Assembly (NCBI GenBank): GCA_043817715.1
Contig: JBDRGO010000003.1
Coordinates: 1-14,957, forward strand
Length of the DNA stretch: 14,957 bases
Source of the DNA: JAFGBZ01 sp043817715
Lineage (GTDB): Archaea > Iainarchaeota > Iainarchaeia > Iainarchaeales > JAFGBZ01
Direction of reading: 5' to 3'
The notes under the pieces are model-generated. The model was not told the origin of the DNA. It made no database searches and saw only the letters and a program-made list of their open reading frames with translations. The position numbers and the translations under genes were made by a program. Positions within the stretch are counted from its first letter, which is position 1; every line of letters starts with the position of its first letter. Below, piece after piece: positions 6,215 to 11,819 of this stretch.

Positions 6215-6229
6215 TTTAATTTCCTTTAT

Positions 6230-7165
6230 TTACGCTTTCACTCCAATCATTGTTTTTTTTGCATTAACTCCTTGTTCTTCAAATGCTTTTGCAACTTTTT
6301 CTTGTAATTCTTTTCCAGGAGTTAAGCAAAGCATTAATCCGCCTCTTCCTGTTCCGGTTAATTTTGCCCCAAAAGCCCCGTTTTCTAAAGCAATTTTCTG
6401 CATTTCATCCATTAAATCGCTTGAAACAGTGATTCTTTGTAATAGTTTGTGGTTCTGATTCATAAGCCGTCCAAGAATTTGCGTTTCTCCGTTTTTTAAT
6501 GCATTCAATCCTTCTTCATATAATTTCAAGTATTCTTTTGTAATTTCTTCAAATTCTTTTGGGTTTTTTTCTTTCCATTCTTTTACTTCTGCAACAATTT
6601 TTTTTGTTTCCTGCGTTACTCCTGAATTCGCTAAAACAATTTCAATCGGTTCTTTTATTTTAATTAATTCAATTTTGTTTTTTCCTCCAGTTAAATTTTT
6701 TGTGAATGAAATCATTCCACCAAAAACCGCACAAGTATTATCAATTCCGCTTGCTGGTCCGCTTCCTGCTTCTTCTGCTAAAAAAGTCGCTTCATTAATT
6801 TGTTCATCATTTAATTTTTTTTCAAGTTTTTCATTTAATGCCCTTGCAATTGATGCAGCTAATGCAGCACTTGCCCCAACCCCTGAAGCGCAGAATAAAT
6901 TTCCTTTTAATGAAATTTTTATTTTAGAATTTTCATTTAATTCAAATGAATTCATTAATGAATTTAATTGTCTTTGAATTTCGTTTTTTTTCTTTTCTTT
7001 GTAACCAGAAGTTTGAGGGCGTTCATCAATGAATTCAAATGAATCTGAATCCTCAATTACTGTTTCTGCATAATCACTTATTGCTGAAGCAATTCCAGGC
7101 AAACCATAAACAACAAAATGTTCTCCGAATAAAATTGTTTTTCCAAAACCGATTCCTGAATTCAT
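6230..7165 (-). CDS. mvk: Mevalonate kinase (GHMP family)
   Basis: This 311-aa kinase phosphorylates mevalonate to mevalonate 5-phosphate. The N-terminal motif GFGKTILFGEHFVVYGLPGIA (6-26) includes E15. The GHMP glycine-rich ATP loop is ASGVGASAALAASIARAL (93-110). GPASGIDNTCAVFGG (136-150) carries the catalytic Asp (D142), and the third motif KLTGTGRGGLML lies near the C-terminus. Length is normal. The ATG at 7165 has AAGGTGA 6-7 nt upstream. Its first codons and ribosome-binding region are duplicated at 7235-7290. The upstream duplicate frame ends in a TGA that overlaps this ATG (ATGA), so translation may be coupled to that leader. The archaeal-type pathway in this window uses this product as substrate for the dehydratase and not for a second kinase. 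Confidence 0.95.
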   Translation of the reverse strand: MNSGIGFGKTILFGEHFVVYGLPGIASAISDYAETVIEDSDSFEFIDERPQTSGYKEKKKNEIQRQLNSLMNSFELNENSKIKISLKGNLFCASGVGASAALAASIARALNEKLEKKLNDEQINEATFLAEEAGSGPASGIDNTCAVFGGMISFTKNLTGGKNKIELIKIKEPIEIVLANSGVTQETKKIVAEVKEWKEKNPKEFEEITKEYLKLYEEGLNALKNGETQILGRLMNQNHKLLQRITVSSDLMDEMQKIALENGAFGAKLTGTGRGGLMLCLTPGKELQEKVAKAFEEQGVNAKKTMIGVKA

Positions 7166-7171
7166 TTAATT
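7116..7171. repeat. 56-bp direct repeat, copy A (start of intact mevalonate kinase)
   Basis: This is a perfect match to 7235-7290, offset by 119 bp, in the same orientation. It encodes the first 17 residues of mevalonate kinase and extends 6 nt upstream of the ATG. Past that point both copies continue into a ribosome-binding site but differ by one T: AAGGTGAAATTAAATG here against AAGGTGAATTAAATG in the other copy. Confidence 0.97.
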
Positions 7172-7284
7172 TCACCTTGATTAAGCCCTGTTGCGAAGCA
7201 ACAGTGCAACGCCCGCCAGCCGGCGTGACGGCTGAAATGTTCTCCGAATAAAATTGTTTTTCCAAAACCGATTCCTGAATTCAT
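7162..7284 (-). pseudogene. Duplicated mevalonate kinase 5' fragment running into a GC-rich tail
   Basis: From ATG 7284 the frame encodes the same first 17 residues as mevalonate kinase (ending ILFGEHF). It then enters the GC-rich insert and continues as SRHAGWRALHCCFATGLNQ and four more residues to a TGA at 7164-7162, 40 residues in all. The start is 5 nt after the toxin stop, with AGGTGA (the last toxin codons) as ribosome-binding site. The TGA overlaps the ATG of the intact kinase. The frame is therefore open and coupled at both ends, and it could act as a leader peptide. The foreign tail has no recognised domain. It is most simply a by-product of duplication. Confidence 0.75.
7172..7234 (-). 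repeat. 63-bp GC-rich insert with two back-to-back hairpins
   Basis: This segment separates the two 56-bp repeats. About 39 of 63 bases are G or C, in sharp contrast to the AT-rich surroundings. It contains a 7-bp perfect hairpin at 7188-7204 (CTGTTGC, 3-nt loop, GCAACAG on the minus strand). A second, 6-bp hairpin lies at 7217-7234 (CAGCCG, 6-nt loop, CGGCTG), and its outer edge coincides exactly with the end of the repeat. It looks like a small foreign mobile or structured element. No insertion-sequence ends or recognised RNA family could be identified. Confidence 0.7.
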
Positions 7285-7290
7285 TTAATT
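7235..7290. repeat. 56-bp direct repeat, copy B (behind the RelE-like toxin)
   Basis: This is the perfect partner of 7116-7171. It lies directly after the RelE-like toxin gene and begins within its stop codon region. If the kinase originally started here, the unique sequence inserted later is only the GC-rich 63 bp. If it originally started at copy A, then copy B travelled with the toxin-antitoxin genes. Confidence 0.97.
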
Positions 7291-7562
7291 CACCTTAAAT
7301 AAATATGGTCATGGTGCTGCAGGTCTTCAAACCTTATCATTTTATCTTTTCGGTTGAAGTGAAATATCAGGACAAAATGCGAGTCAATGTGCACGCGCTT
7401 CATTTCCTTTAAATCGTATTTGAGATTTTTGTATCTGTCTGGGTTGTCACACTTTATTATCTCATCCATTTTGTTTGTTGCGGCAATATAGCGCACCCTG
7501 TCTTTTTTAAGTATTTTCTTCAGTATTTTCTGCAGCTTTTCGCTCACTTCAGGCGTGAACAT
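7290..7562 (-). CDS. RelE/ParE-superfamily mRNA-interferase-like toxin
   Basis: This is a 90-aa protein counted from ATG 7562, which has AGGGA about 8 nt upstream. A TTG 6 nt earlier is too close to that site. The C-terminal part has the RelE/YoeB-like pattern. YKNLKYDLKEMKRVHID is the Leu-Lys-rich strand with basic residues, then SHFVLIFHF, then IRFEDLQHHDHIYLR with paired His and a terminal Tyr as in many archaeal RelE homologues. These toxins cleave mRNA on the ribosome. The gene overlaps the antitoxin frame by 14 nt. Its stop sits in the AGGTGA that serves the duplicated mevalonate kinase start. C and G at codon ends are noticeably more common than in the flanking pathway genes, which suggests later acquisition. 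Confidence 0.78.
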   Translation of the reverse strand: MFTPEVSEKLQKILKKILKKDRVRYIAATNKMDEIIKCDNPDRYKNLKYDLKEMKRVHIDSHFVLIFHFNRKDKMIRFEDLQHHDHIYLR

Positions 7563-7797
7563 TTTCAATTTCCCTTCTTAGCGCTTCAATGCTTGCAAAC
7601 TTTTTGAATTTTCCTGAATCTATTTTTTGGAGCTCTTTTTTGTATTCAGGCCTTAATTCTGGTTCGAGGAGTTTTTCCTCGAATTGCTCAATAATCAGGT
7701 TTATCGCATTGGATTTGTTTTTCAAGCCGAACTTTCCCTTGATTATGGAAACAACCCTGTCCTGACGCTCGCTTAAAGTTACAACTGTTTGAGTCAT
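7549..7797 (-). CDS. Ribbon-helix-helix-type antitoxin
   Basis: This is an 82-aa protein beginning MTQTVVTLSERQDRVVSIIK. A short N-terminal beta strand (TVVTLS) followed by two helices (QDRVVSIIKGKFGL, SNAINLIIEQFEEKLL) is the ribbon-helix-helix arrangement of CopG/RelB-like and DUF2683-type archaeal antitoxins. The acidic/basic C-terminus would bind the toxin. The ATG at 7797 has a GGGGG ribosome-binding site 6 nt upstream. It precedes and overlaps the RelE-like gene. The 73-nt upstream gap contains TATA-like sequence, so the pair can probably be transcribed on its own. Confidence 0.75.
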   Translation of the reverse strand: MTQTVVTLSERQDRVVSIIKGKFGLKNKSNAINLIIEQFEEKLLEPELRPEYKKELQKIDSGKFKKFASIEALRREIENVHA

Positions 7798-7811
7798 AAA
7801 AAACCCCCATT

Positions 7812-7849
7812 TTATAATAAAATATAATGATTTGTTACAATTTATATTC
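7812..7849 (-). promoter_or_regulatory. TATA-like promoter region of the RHH/RelE module
   Basis: The 73-nt gap between the DUF35 gene and the antitoxin holds a GAATATAAA box (7849-7841) and a symmetrical TTATA-x6-TATAA sequence (7812-7827). Archaeal spacing from the first box gives a start near 7819, with the GGGGG ribosome-binding site in the short leader. The symmetrical sequence would then lie at the start site, where an RHH antitoxin could repress. This is suggestive only because the region is A/T-rich throughout. Confidence 0.3.
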
Positions 7850-7870
7850 TTTTTGTTTTTGGTGTTCTGC

Positions 7871-8275
7871 TTACTCCATTACCTTGAATTTGTACCCATA
7901 AGCAATTGGTCCTTCTGGGTCAATGTCACTTATTTTTCTGAATACTTTTTTTACTTTTGAACCGATTTTAATTGAGTCTTTTTTTGAGTCAACGATTTGT
8001 GATAAAATTCTTGTTTTGCTTTCATTTTCTAATTCAATTATTGCAAGAAAGTAAGGGGTTTCTTTTTCAAATCCAATTGGCCCCACAAAAACTTCTGTGA
8101 ATGAATAAATTATTCCTTCTTTAGGCAAATCAATGAATTCAAGTTTTCCTTTTCTTCTGCATGTAGGGCAGATTGTTCTTGAAGGAAAAAATTCTTCTTT
8201 GCATGTTAAGCATTTGTTTCCTTCTAAATTATATCTTTGATTCATTTTTCTCCAAATTGATGGCAGTCCTGGCAT
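7871..8275 (-). CDS. DUF35 zinc-ribbon/OB-fold protein bridging thiolase and HMG-CoA synthase
   Basis: This is a 134-aa protein. An N-terminal helix is followed by a zinc ribbon CLTC-x10-CPTC (Cys 22, 25, 36, 39) and then an OB fold (GIIYSFTEVFVGPIGFEKETPYFLAIIEL...). In archaea DUF35 proteins hold acetoacetyl-CoA thiolase and HMG-CoA synthase together in a complex that channels acetoacetyl-CoA. The gene directly follows the thiolase gene with a 4-nt gap. The start is ATG 8275: the GAGGTGA formed by the last thiolase codons and stop lies 5 nt upstream. A frame extension to 8302 overlaps thiolase and is rejected. The C-terminus ends YGYKFKVME. Confidence is high from motif and position. Confidence 0.93.
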   Translation of the reverse strand: MPGLPSIWRKMNQRYNLEGNKCLTCKEEFFPSRTICPTCRRKGKLEFIDLPKEGIIYSFTEVFVGPIGFEKETPYFLAIIELENESKTRILSQIVDSKKDSIKIGSKVKKVFRKISDIDPEGPIAYGYKFKVME

Positions 8276-8279
8276 AAAA

Positions 8280-9440
8280 TCACCTCGCTCTCCTGAATGC
8301 ATGCATTATTACTGTGGCTCCGCTTCCCCCGACATTATGTGTTAAGCCGATTTCTGCATTCTTTACCTGCCTTTTATCAGCCATGTTATTTAACTGATAA
8401 AATGCTTCAACTACTTGTGCAACTCCTGTTGCTCCCACCGGATGGCCTTTTGCTTTTAATCCTCCGGAAGGATTAATTGGAATTTCTCCGTCTAATGCAG
8501 TTCTTCCTTCTTCTGCCGCTTTTCCGCCTTCGCCTTTTTTGAAAAAACCAATATCTTCTGATGCAAGCAATTCATTTATTGAAAAGCAGTCATGCACTTC
8601 AGCAAAAGAAATTTGTTTTGGAGTTAATTTTGTCTGTTCAAATAATTGTTTTGATGCAATTTTTGTTGCATTTAATTCAGTTAATGTTTTTCTGTCGGCA
8701 ATAGCCAAAGTATCTGATGCCTGGCTTGAGCCAATTATTTCAATTGCCTTATCAGTTAATTTTTTTGCTTTTTCTGTTTCCATTAAAATTGCTACTGCTG
8801 CTCCATCGGTTATTGGTGAACAATCCAATAATTTTAATGGTGATGCAACATATCCTGAATTCATTACTTGTTCAATTGTTATTTCTTTTTGAAATTGTGC
8901 ATTAGGATTTAATGCTCCGTTTTTATGGCTTTTAACTGAAATTGCCGCCAGTTGTTCTTCAGTTGTTTTGAATTCATGCATATGTCTTTTTGCAAGCAAT
9001 GCATATAATGCTGGAAAGGTTGCTCCGTGAAATAATTCTGTTTCCTGGTCTCCTGCGCCTCCTAATGCAACAGTTACTTTTTCTGTTGAAACTTCAGTCA
9101 TTTTTTCCACTCCGCCAACTGCAACACAATCATATTGTCCTGAAGCAACTGCAAAATAACCTGAACGAAGTGCAAGCGAACCTGAAGCGCATGCTGCTTC
9201 AACTCTTGTTGAAGGAATCGGATTCAAACCTAATTGATCAGCAATTAATGCGCCTACATGTTCTTGCCCGATTAATGCCCCTGAAGCCATGCATCCGCCA
9301 TACACTGCTTGAATGTCTTGTCCTTCAATTTCTTTTCCTAAAGCATTAATTCCTGCTTCAGCAATAAGTTCACGAAATGACTTATTCCAATGTTCTCCGA
9401 ATTTTGTTTGACCCGTGGAGACTATAGATACACTACGCAT
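8280..9440 (-). CDS. Acetyl-CoA C-acetyltransferase (archaeal acetoacetyl-CoA thiolase)
   Basis: This 386-aa thiolase condenses two acetyl-CoA to acetoacetyl-CoA, the first step of the pathway. The nucleophilic Cys is C84 in VEAACASGSLALRSG. Catalytic His are H283 (AEVHDCFSINELL) and H333 (GGLKAKGHPVGATG), and the C-terminal LTHNVGGSGATVIMH motif is present. Length and lack of a long loop fit the archaeal type that works with DUF35 and HMG-CoA synthase. The ATG at 9440 has GGGGGG 7 nt upstream and overlaps the stop of the preceding endonuclease remnant (TAATG). Its first ten codons use rare triplets (CGT, ATA, GTC, TCC, ACG), unlike most of the gene. The protein start MRSVS is also found at the beginning of the endonuclease frame at 10661. 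This suggests the 5' end was replaced when the endonuclease gene arrived. Confidence 0.95.
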   Translation of the reverse strand: MRSVSIVSTGQTKFGEHWNKSFRELIAEAGINALGKEIEGQDIQAVYGGCMASGALIGQEHVGALIADQLGLNPIPSTRVEAACASGSLALRSGYFAVASGQYDCVAVGGVEKMTEVSTEKVTVALGGAGDQETELFHGATFPALYALLAKRHMHEFKTTEEQLAAISVKSHKNGALNPNAQFQKEITIEQVMNSGYVASPLKLLDCSPITDGAAVAILMETEKAKKLTDKAIEIIGSSQASDTLAIADRKTLTELNATKIASKQLFEQTKLTPKQISFAEVHDCFSINELLASEDIGFFKKGEGGKAAEEGRTALDGEIPINPSGGLKAKGHPVGATGVAQVVEAFYQLNNMADKRQVKNAEIGLTHNVGGSGATVIMHAFRRAR

Positions 9441-9823
9441 TAAATTCCCCCCTTATAAAATTCTTTTGGATTAATTTTCCCTTTTAAAATTTCTTTTCTT
9501 TCTTTGATTTTTGTATGTGGTGGACAAAAACCAAACTGTTTCCATATTTCAATTTTTGTTTGGTGTTTTGAACTATTTGTCCCTATTTTTTTTATAAAAT
9601 TATTTACTTTTTCGTTTCCTCTTATTATTAATTTATGTTCAGGTGAACAATTTCTGTTTTTTCTAATTGTTGTAAATACTGTCGGTTTTATTACAAAATC
9701 TTTCAAGATTTTTGCAGTTTGTTCGATTAATTTTTTTGAAGCTAAACTTCCGATTATTGTTGGGTAATAATGGTATTTTTTATGTTGTTTATTGAAAGTA
9801 ACTGAAAAATCAGTATCAAACAA
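9440..9823 (-). pseudogene. LAGLIDADG homing endonuclease, C-terminal half (out of frame)
   Basis: This 127-codon frame has no credible start of its own: it opens at a TTG inside what should be the second LAGLIDADG motif. It begins LFDTDFSVTF, the continuation of AFVRG at the end of the neighbouring frame, and together they give the classic AFVRGLFDTD. Further endonuclease-like sequence follows: YYPTIIGSLASKKLIEQ and RGNEKVNNFIKKIGTNSSKHQTK, with the G-N ... I-G-x-N-x-x-K-x-x-K pattern of DOD-type enzymes. It ends KEFYKGGI-stop, and these last codons provide the GGGGGG ribosome-binding site of thiolase. It is almost certainly the second half of one protein with 9816-10667. Confidence 0.85.
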
Positions 9824-9829
9824 CCCCCC
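9824..9829 (-). other. Frameshift at a run of six G in the endonuclease gene
   Basis: On the minus strand the run is GTG-AGG-GGG-GTT-GTT-TGA. Removing one G gives GTG-AGG-GGG-TTG-TTT-GAT-ACT-GAT, i.e. VRGLFDTD, joining the two halves into one LAGLIDADG protein of about 410 residues. The +1 insertion lies in a homopolymer. It may be a genuine inactivating mutation, phase variation, programmed slippage or a sequencing error. Confidence 0.88.
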
Positions 9830-10600
9830 TCACAAACGCCGCTTTTATTTCATTTTTTCCTTCTCTTATTTGTTTTGGGATTTCTACTATTTTAGTTTTG
9901 TTTCCTTTTGGAAAGTTTAGAACTCTACTTTTAAAAGTATAAATTGCTTTTGATGAAAAACAAAAACCAATTAAATTCCCGCCACATCTTAGTTTCGGTT
10001 TTAATTCTAAATTGTAAACTTTTTTAAGCAATTTTTTTATATGGTTAAAATAAAATTCTTTTTCTTCTATTGGGTCTCCTCCAATGGAGTAAATATATTG
10101 TGGTTTTCCTCTTTGAGAATAAAGACATCCGTCCCCTGCGTGTAATCCACTTTCTTCTGCTACTAATTCATCAATTTTTTCTGGAATGTTTACTCCAATT
10201 GATTCGTCCTGTAAACTGAATTCTACTCCTTTATAGTTTATTTTCTCTTTATTGCATACATATTTATTTGAAGCTTTTTTTAATTCTGTTAAAGAGTCAA
10301 AATAGCAATTTATTATTTTGTGTGATTTGTATCCTGCTTTTTTTGTTATTTCTCTGCTTGATGCATAATATGGTAAATTTTTTATAGCTTCAATTAATCT
10401 TTCTTTTGGAGATTTAATGTCTATTCCAATCTGTTTGAATAAATTTATTTTAGAACCAAAATGGTATGCTACTGCTTTTCTTGAAGCAAACCTAGCATAC
10501 TTTGTAATTTGTGTATTTGATGCTTTTGGGCCTAAAGCTGTTGCAGCTTCTAGAATTCTTTCTTTACTTGAATCTTTTGACATGTAAAAATTTTCGTTTT

Positions 10601-10612
10601 TTAATATATATT
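10601..10612 (-). promoter_or_regulatory. TATA-like box inside the endonuclease frame
   Basis: AATATATATTAA on the minus strand is centred ~23 nt before the in-frame ATG at 10583 (protein MSKDSSKERIL...). This is roughly the spacing for a leaderless or nearly leaderless archaeal transcript. It supports the idea that the endonuclease carries its own promoter and that the first 28 codons of the frame are remnants of the host operon. The distance is slightly shorter than typical. Confidence 0.35.
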
Positions 10613-10663
10613 GGTTTCCCAAGTACACTTCCGATGCGAAATTAGCTGACACACTTCTCATTT

Positions 10664-11707
10664 TCATTCACCTTTAATTTTTCCTCTATGTTGAATGTAT
10701 TCAGCATAATCAACATATTGTTTTTCTTTTATTGCTTCAAGCAAAGGAATTTTCATTCTTTTTCCTTCAATGTTTTTTGTTGCTTCTAATACAAATGAAT
10801 CACTTCCTGCTCCTGAACCATAACTTGTAACTAAAATTTTATCTCCTTTATTTGCTTTATCTAATACACTTACTAATCCAACCATTGCTGAACCAGAATA
10901 AGTGTTTCCGATTAATGGAGTGATTAATCCCTGCTGAATTTGTTCTTCTGTAAAGCCCATTTTTCTTGAGACTTCTTTTGGAAATTTTCCGTTTGGTTGA
11001 TGAAATACTGCATATTTGAAATCACTTGGTTTTAAATTAGTTTTTTCAAGCATTGCTTTTGTTCCATTCATTACATGCTTGAAGTAAGCAGGTTCTCCTG
11101 TAAACCTGCCTGCATGAGAAGGAAATTCTGCATGCTGTCTTCTCCAAAAATCAGGAGTATCAGTTGTAAATGAAAGAGTGTCAATTATTTCAGCAATTAT
11201 TTCTTCTTTTTTGTTTCCAATAATAAATGCTGCTCCTCCGCTTCCTGCAGTGTATTCCAATGCATCTCCAGGCCTTCCTTGGGCTGTATCTGCCCCGATA
11301 GCCAAACCATATTCAATCATTCCTGAATTAACCAGGCCCATACACATTTGAATTCCTGCAGTTCCTGCCTTGCATGCAAACTCTAAATCTGCTGCCATGA
11401 AATAAGGCCCTGCTTTGATTGCATCCCCCACAATTGAAGCAGTTGGCTTAACCGCATAAGGATGTGATTCGCTTCCGACATAAACTGCGCCGATTTTTTG
11501 GGAGTCAATTCCTGAAACTTCCAATGCAATTCTTGCCGCTTCAACTGAAATTGTTGCTGCATCTTCATCAATTGCACCTAAAGCTTTTTCCTTTAAGCCA
11601 AGCCCTGCAGCTATTTTTTTTCCGTCTTTTTTCCAGACTCTTGCAATTTCCTCAATTTTAATCCTTAATTTTGGAACAAACGCTCCATATCCAACAATTC
11701 CAGCCAT
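10664..11707 (-). CDS. Hydroxymethylglutaryl-CoA synthase (archaeal type)
   Basis: This 347-aa enzyme adds acetyl-CoA to acetoacetyl-CoA to form HMG-CoA. Catalytic residues are E80 (YVGSESHPYAVKPTAS), the acyl-binding C112 (LEFACKAGTAGIQ) and H236 (YAVFHQPNGKFP), with NTYSGSAMVGLVSVLD and SYGSGAGSDSF further on. The size is that of the short archaeal enzyme that complexes with thiolase through DUF35. The ATG at 11707 has AAGGTG 6 nt upstream. A GTG 9 nt earlier is part of that site. It ends IKGE-stop with the TGA inside AGGTGAATGA. That sequence would act as ribosome-binding site for an ATG at 10661, where thiolase probably once started and the endonuclease frame now lies. Confidence 0.96.
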   Translation of the reverse strand: MAGIVGYGAFVPKLRIKIEEIARVWKKDGKKIAAGLGLKEKALGAIDEDAATISVEAARIALEVSGIDSQKIGAVYVGSESHPYAVKPTASIVGDAIKAGPYFMAADLEFACKAGTAGIQMCMGLVNSGMIEYGLAIGADTAQGRPGDALEYTAGSGGAAFIIGNKKEEIIAEIIDTLSFTTDTPDFWRRQHAEFPSHAGRFTGEPAYFKHVMNGTKAMLEKTNLKPSDFKYAVFHQPNGKFPKEVSRKMGFTEEQIQQGLITPLIGNTYSGSAMVGLVSVLDKANKGDKILVTSYGSGAGSDSFVLEATKNIEGKRMKIPLLEAIKEKQYVDYAEYIQHRGKIKGE

Positions 11708-11819
11708 AAATTTCACCTTTTGATTTAATTTATTTTTTTTTCTTTATTTTATTTTTTTTTAAATTTACTCAATCAATTTTTTTTATTTTTTTAATTAAAT
11801 TTCATGTTTTTTTTTAATT
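11708..11819. other. AT-rich spacer between HMG-CoA reductase and HMG-CoA synthase
   Basis: This 112-nt gap is A-rich on the coding strand, with several TATA-like stretches (for example AAATTTAAA around 11758-11766). A promoter for the synthase operon is possible but cannot be singled out. The only clear signal is the AAGGTG ribosome-binding site of the synthase at its left end. No hairpin or RNA gene was seen. Confidence 0.4.

Larger units (their letters stand above)
9816..10667 (-). pseudogene. LAGLIDADG homing endonuclease, N-terminal half with tandem HTH-like repeats
   Basis: This 283-codon frame contains the first LAGLIDADG motif (ESGLHAGDG, residues 172-180, catalytic D179). A DOD-type core follows, including FPKGNKTKIVEIPKQIREG, and it breaks off at the second motif (KAAFVRG, 275-281). 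Before the core are two similar ~45-residue units: ERILEAATAL...YHFGSKINLFKQIGI (36-82) and ERLIEAIKNL...CYFDSLTELKKA (89-132). They look like TetR-type helix-turn-helix units or the homing-endonuclease-associated repeat, presumably for DNA recognition. The frame overlaps the HMG-CoA synthase stop (ATGA). Its first residues, MKMRSVS, repeat the thiolase start. An internal ATG at 10583 behind a TATA-like AATATATATTAA (10612-10601) may be the enzyme's own start. It is a free-standing endonuclease, not an intein. Confidence 0.85.

Noticed and set aside
7172..7234. CRISPR repeat or tRNA fragment
   Set aside because: The GC-rich insert occurs once, without spacer-repeat periodicity, and does not fold as a cloverleaf.
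7074..7265. 63-codon minus-strand frame beginning MEKQFYSENISAVTP
   Set aside because: It reads the mevalonate kinase repeats in the wrong frame; the correct frame gives the duplicated kinase N-terminus.
9440..10667. Intein or group I intron carrying the LAGLIDADG sequence
   Set aside because: The HMG-CoA synthase ends normally with its own stop, thiolase has a complete N-terminus, and no intein splice-junction residues flank the sequence. It is a free-standing gene in the intergenic position.
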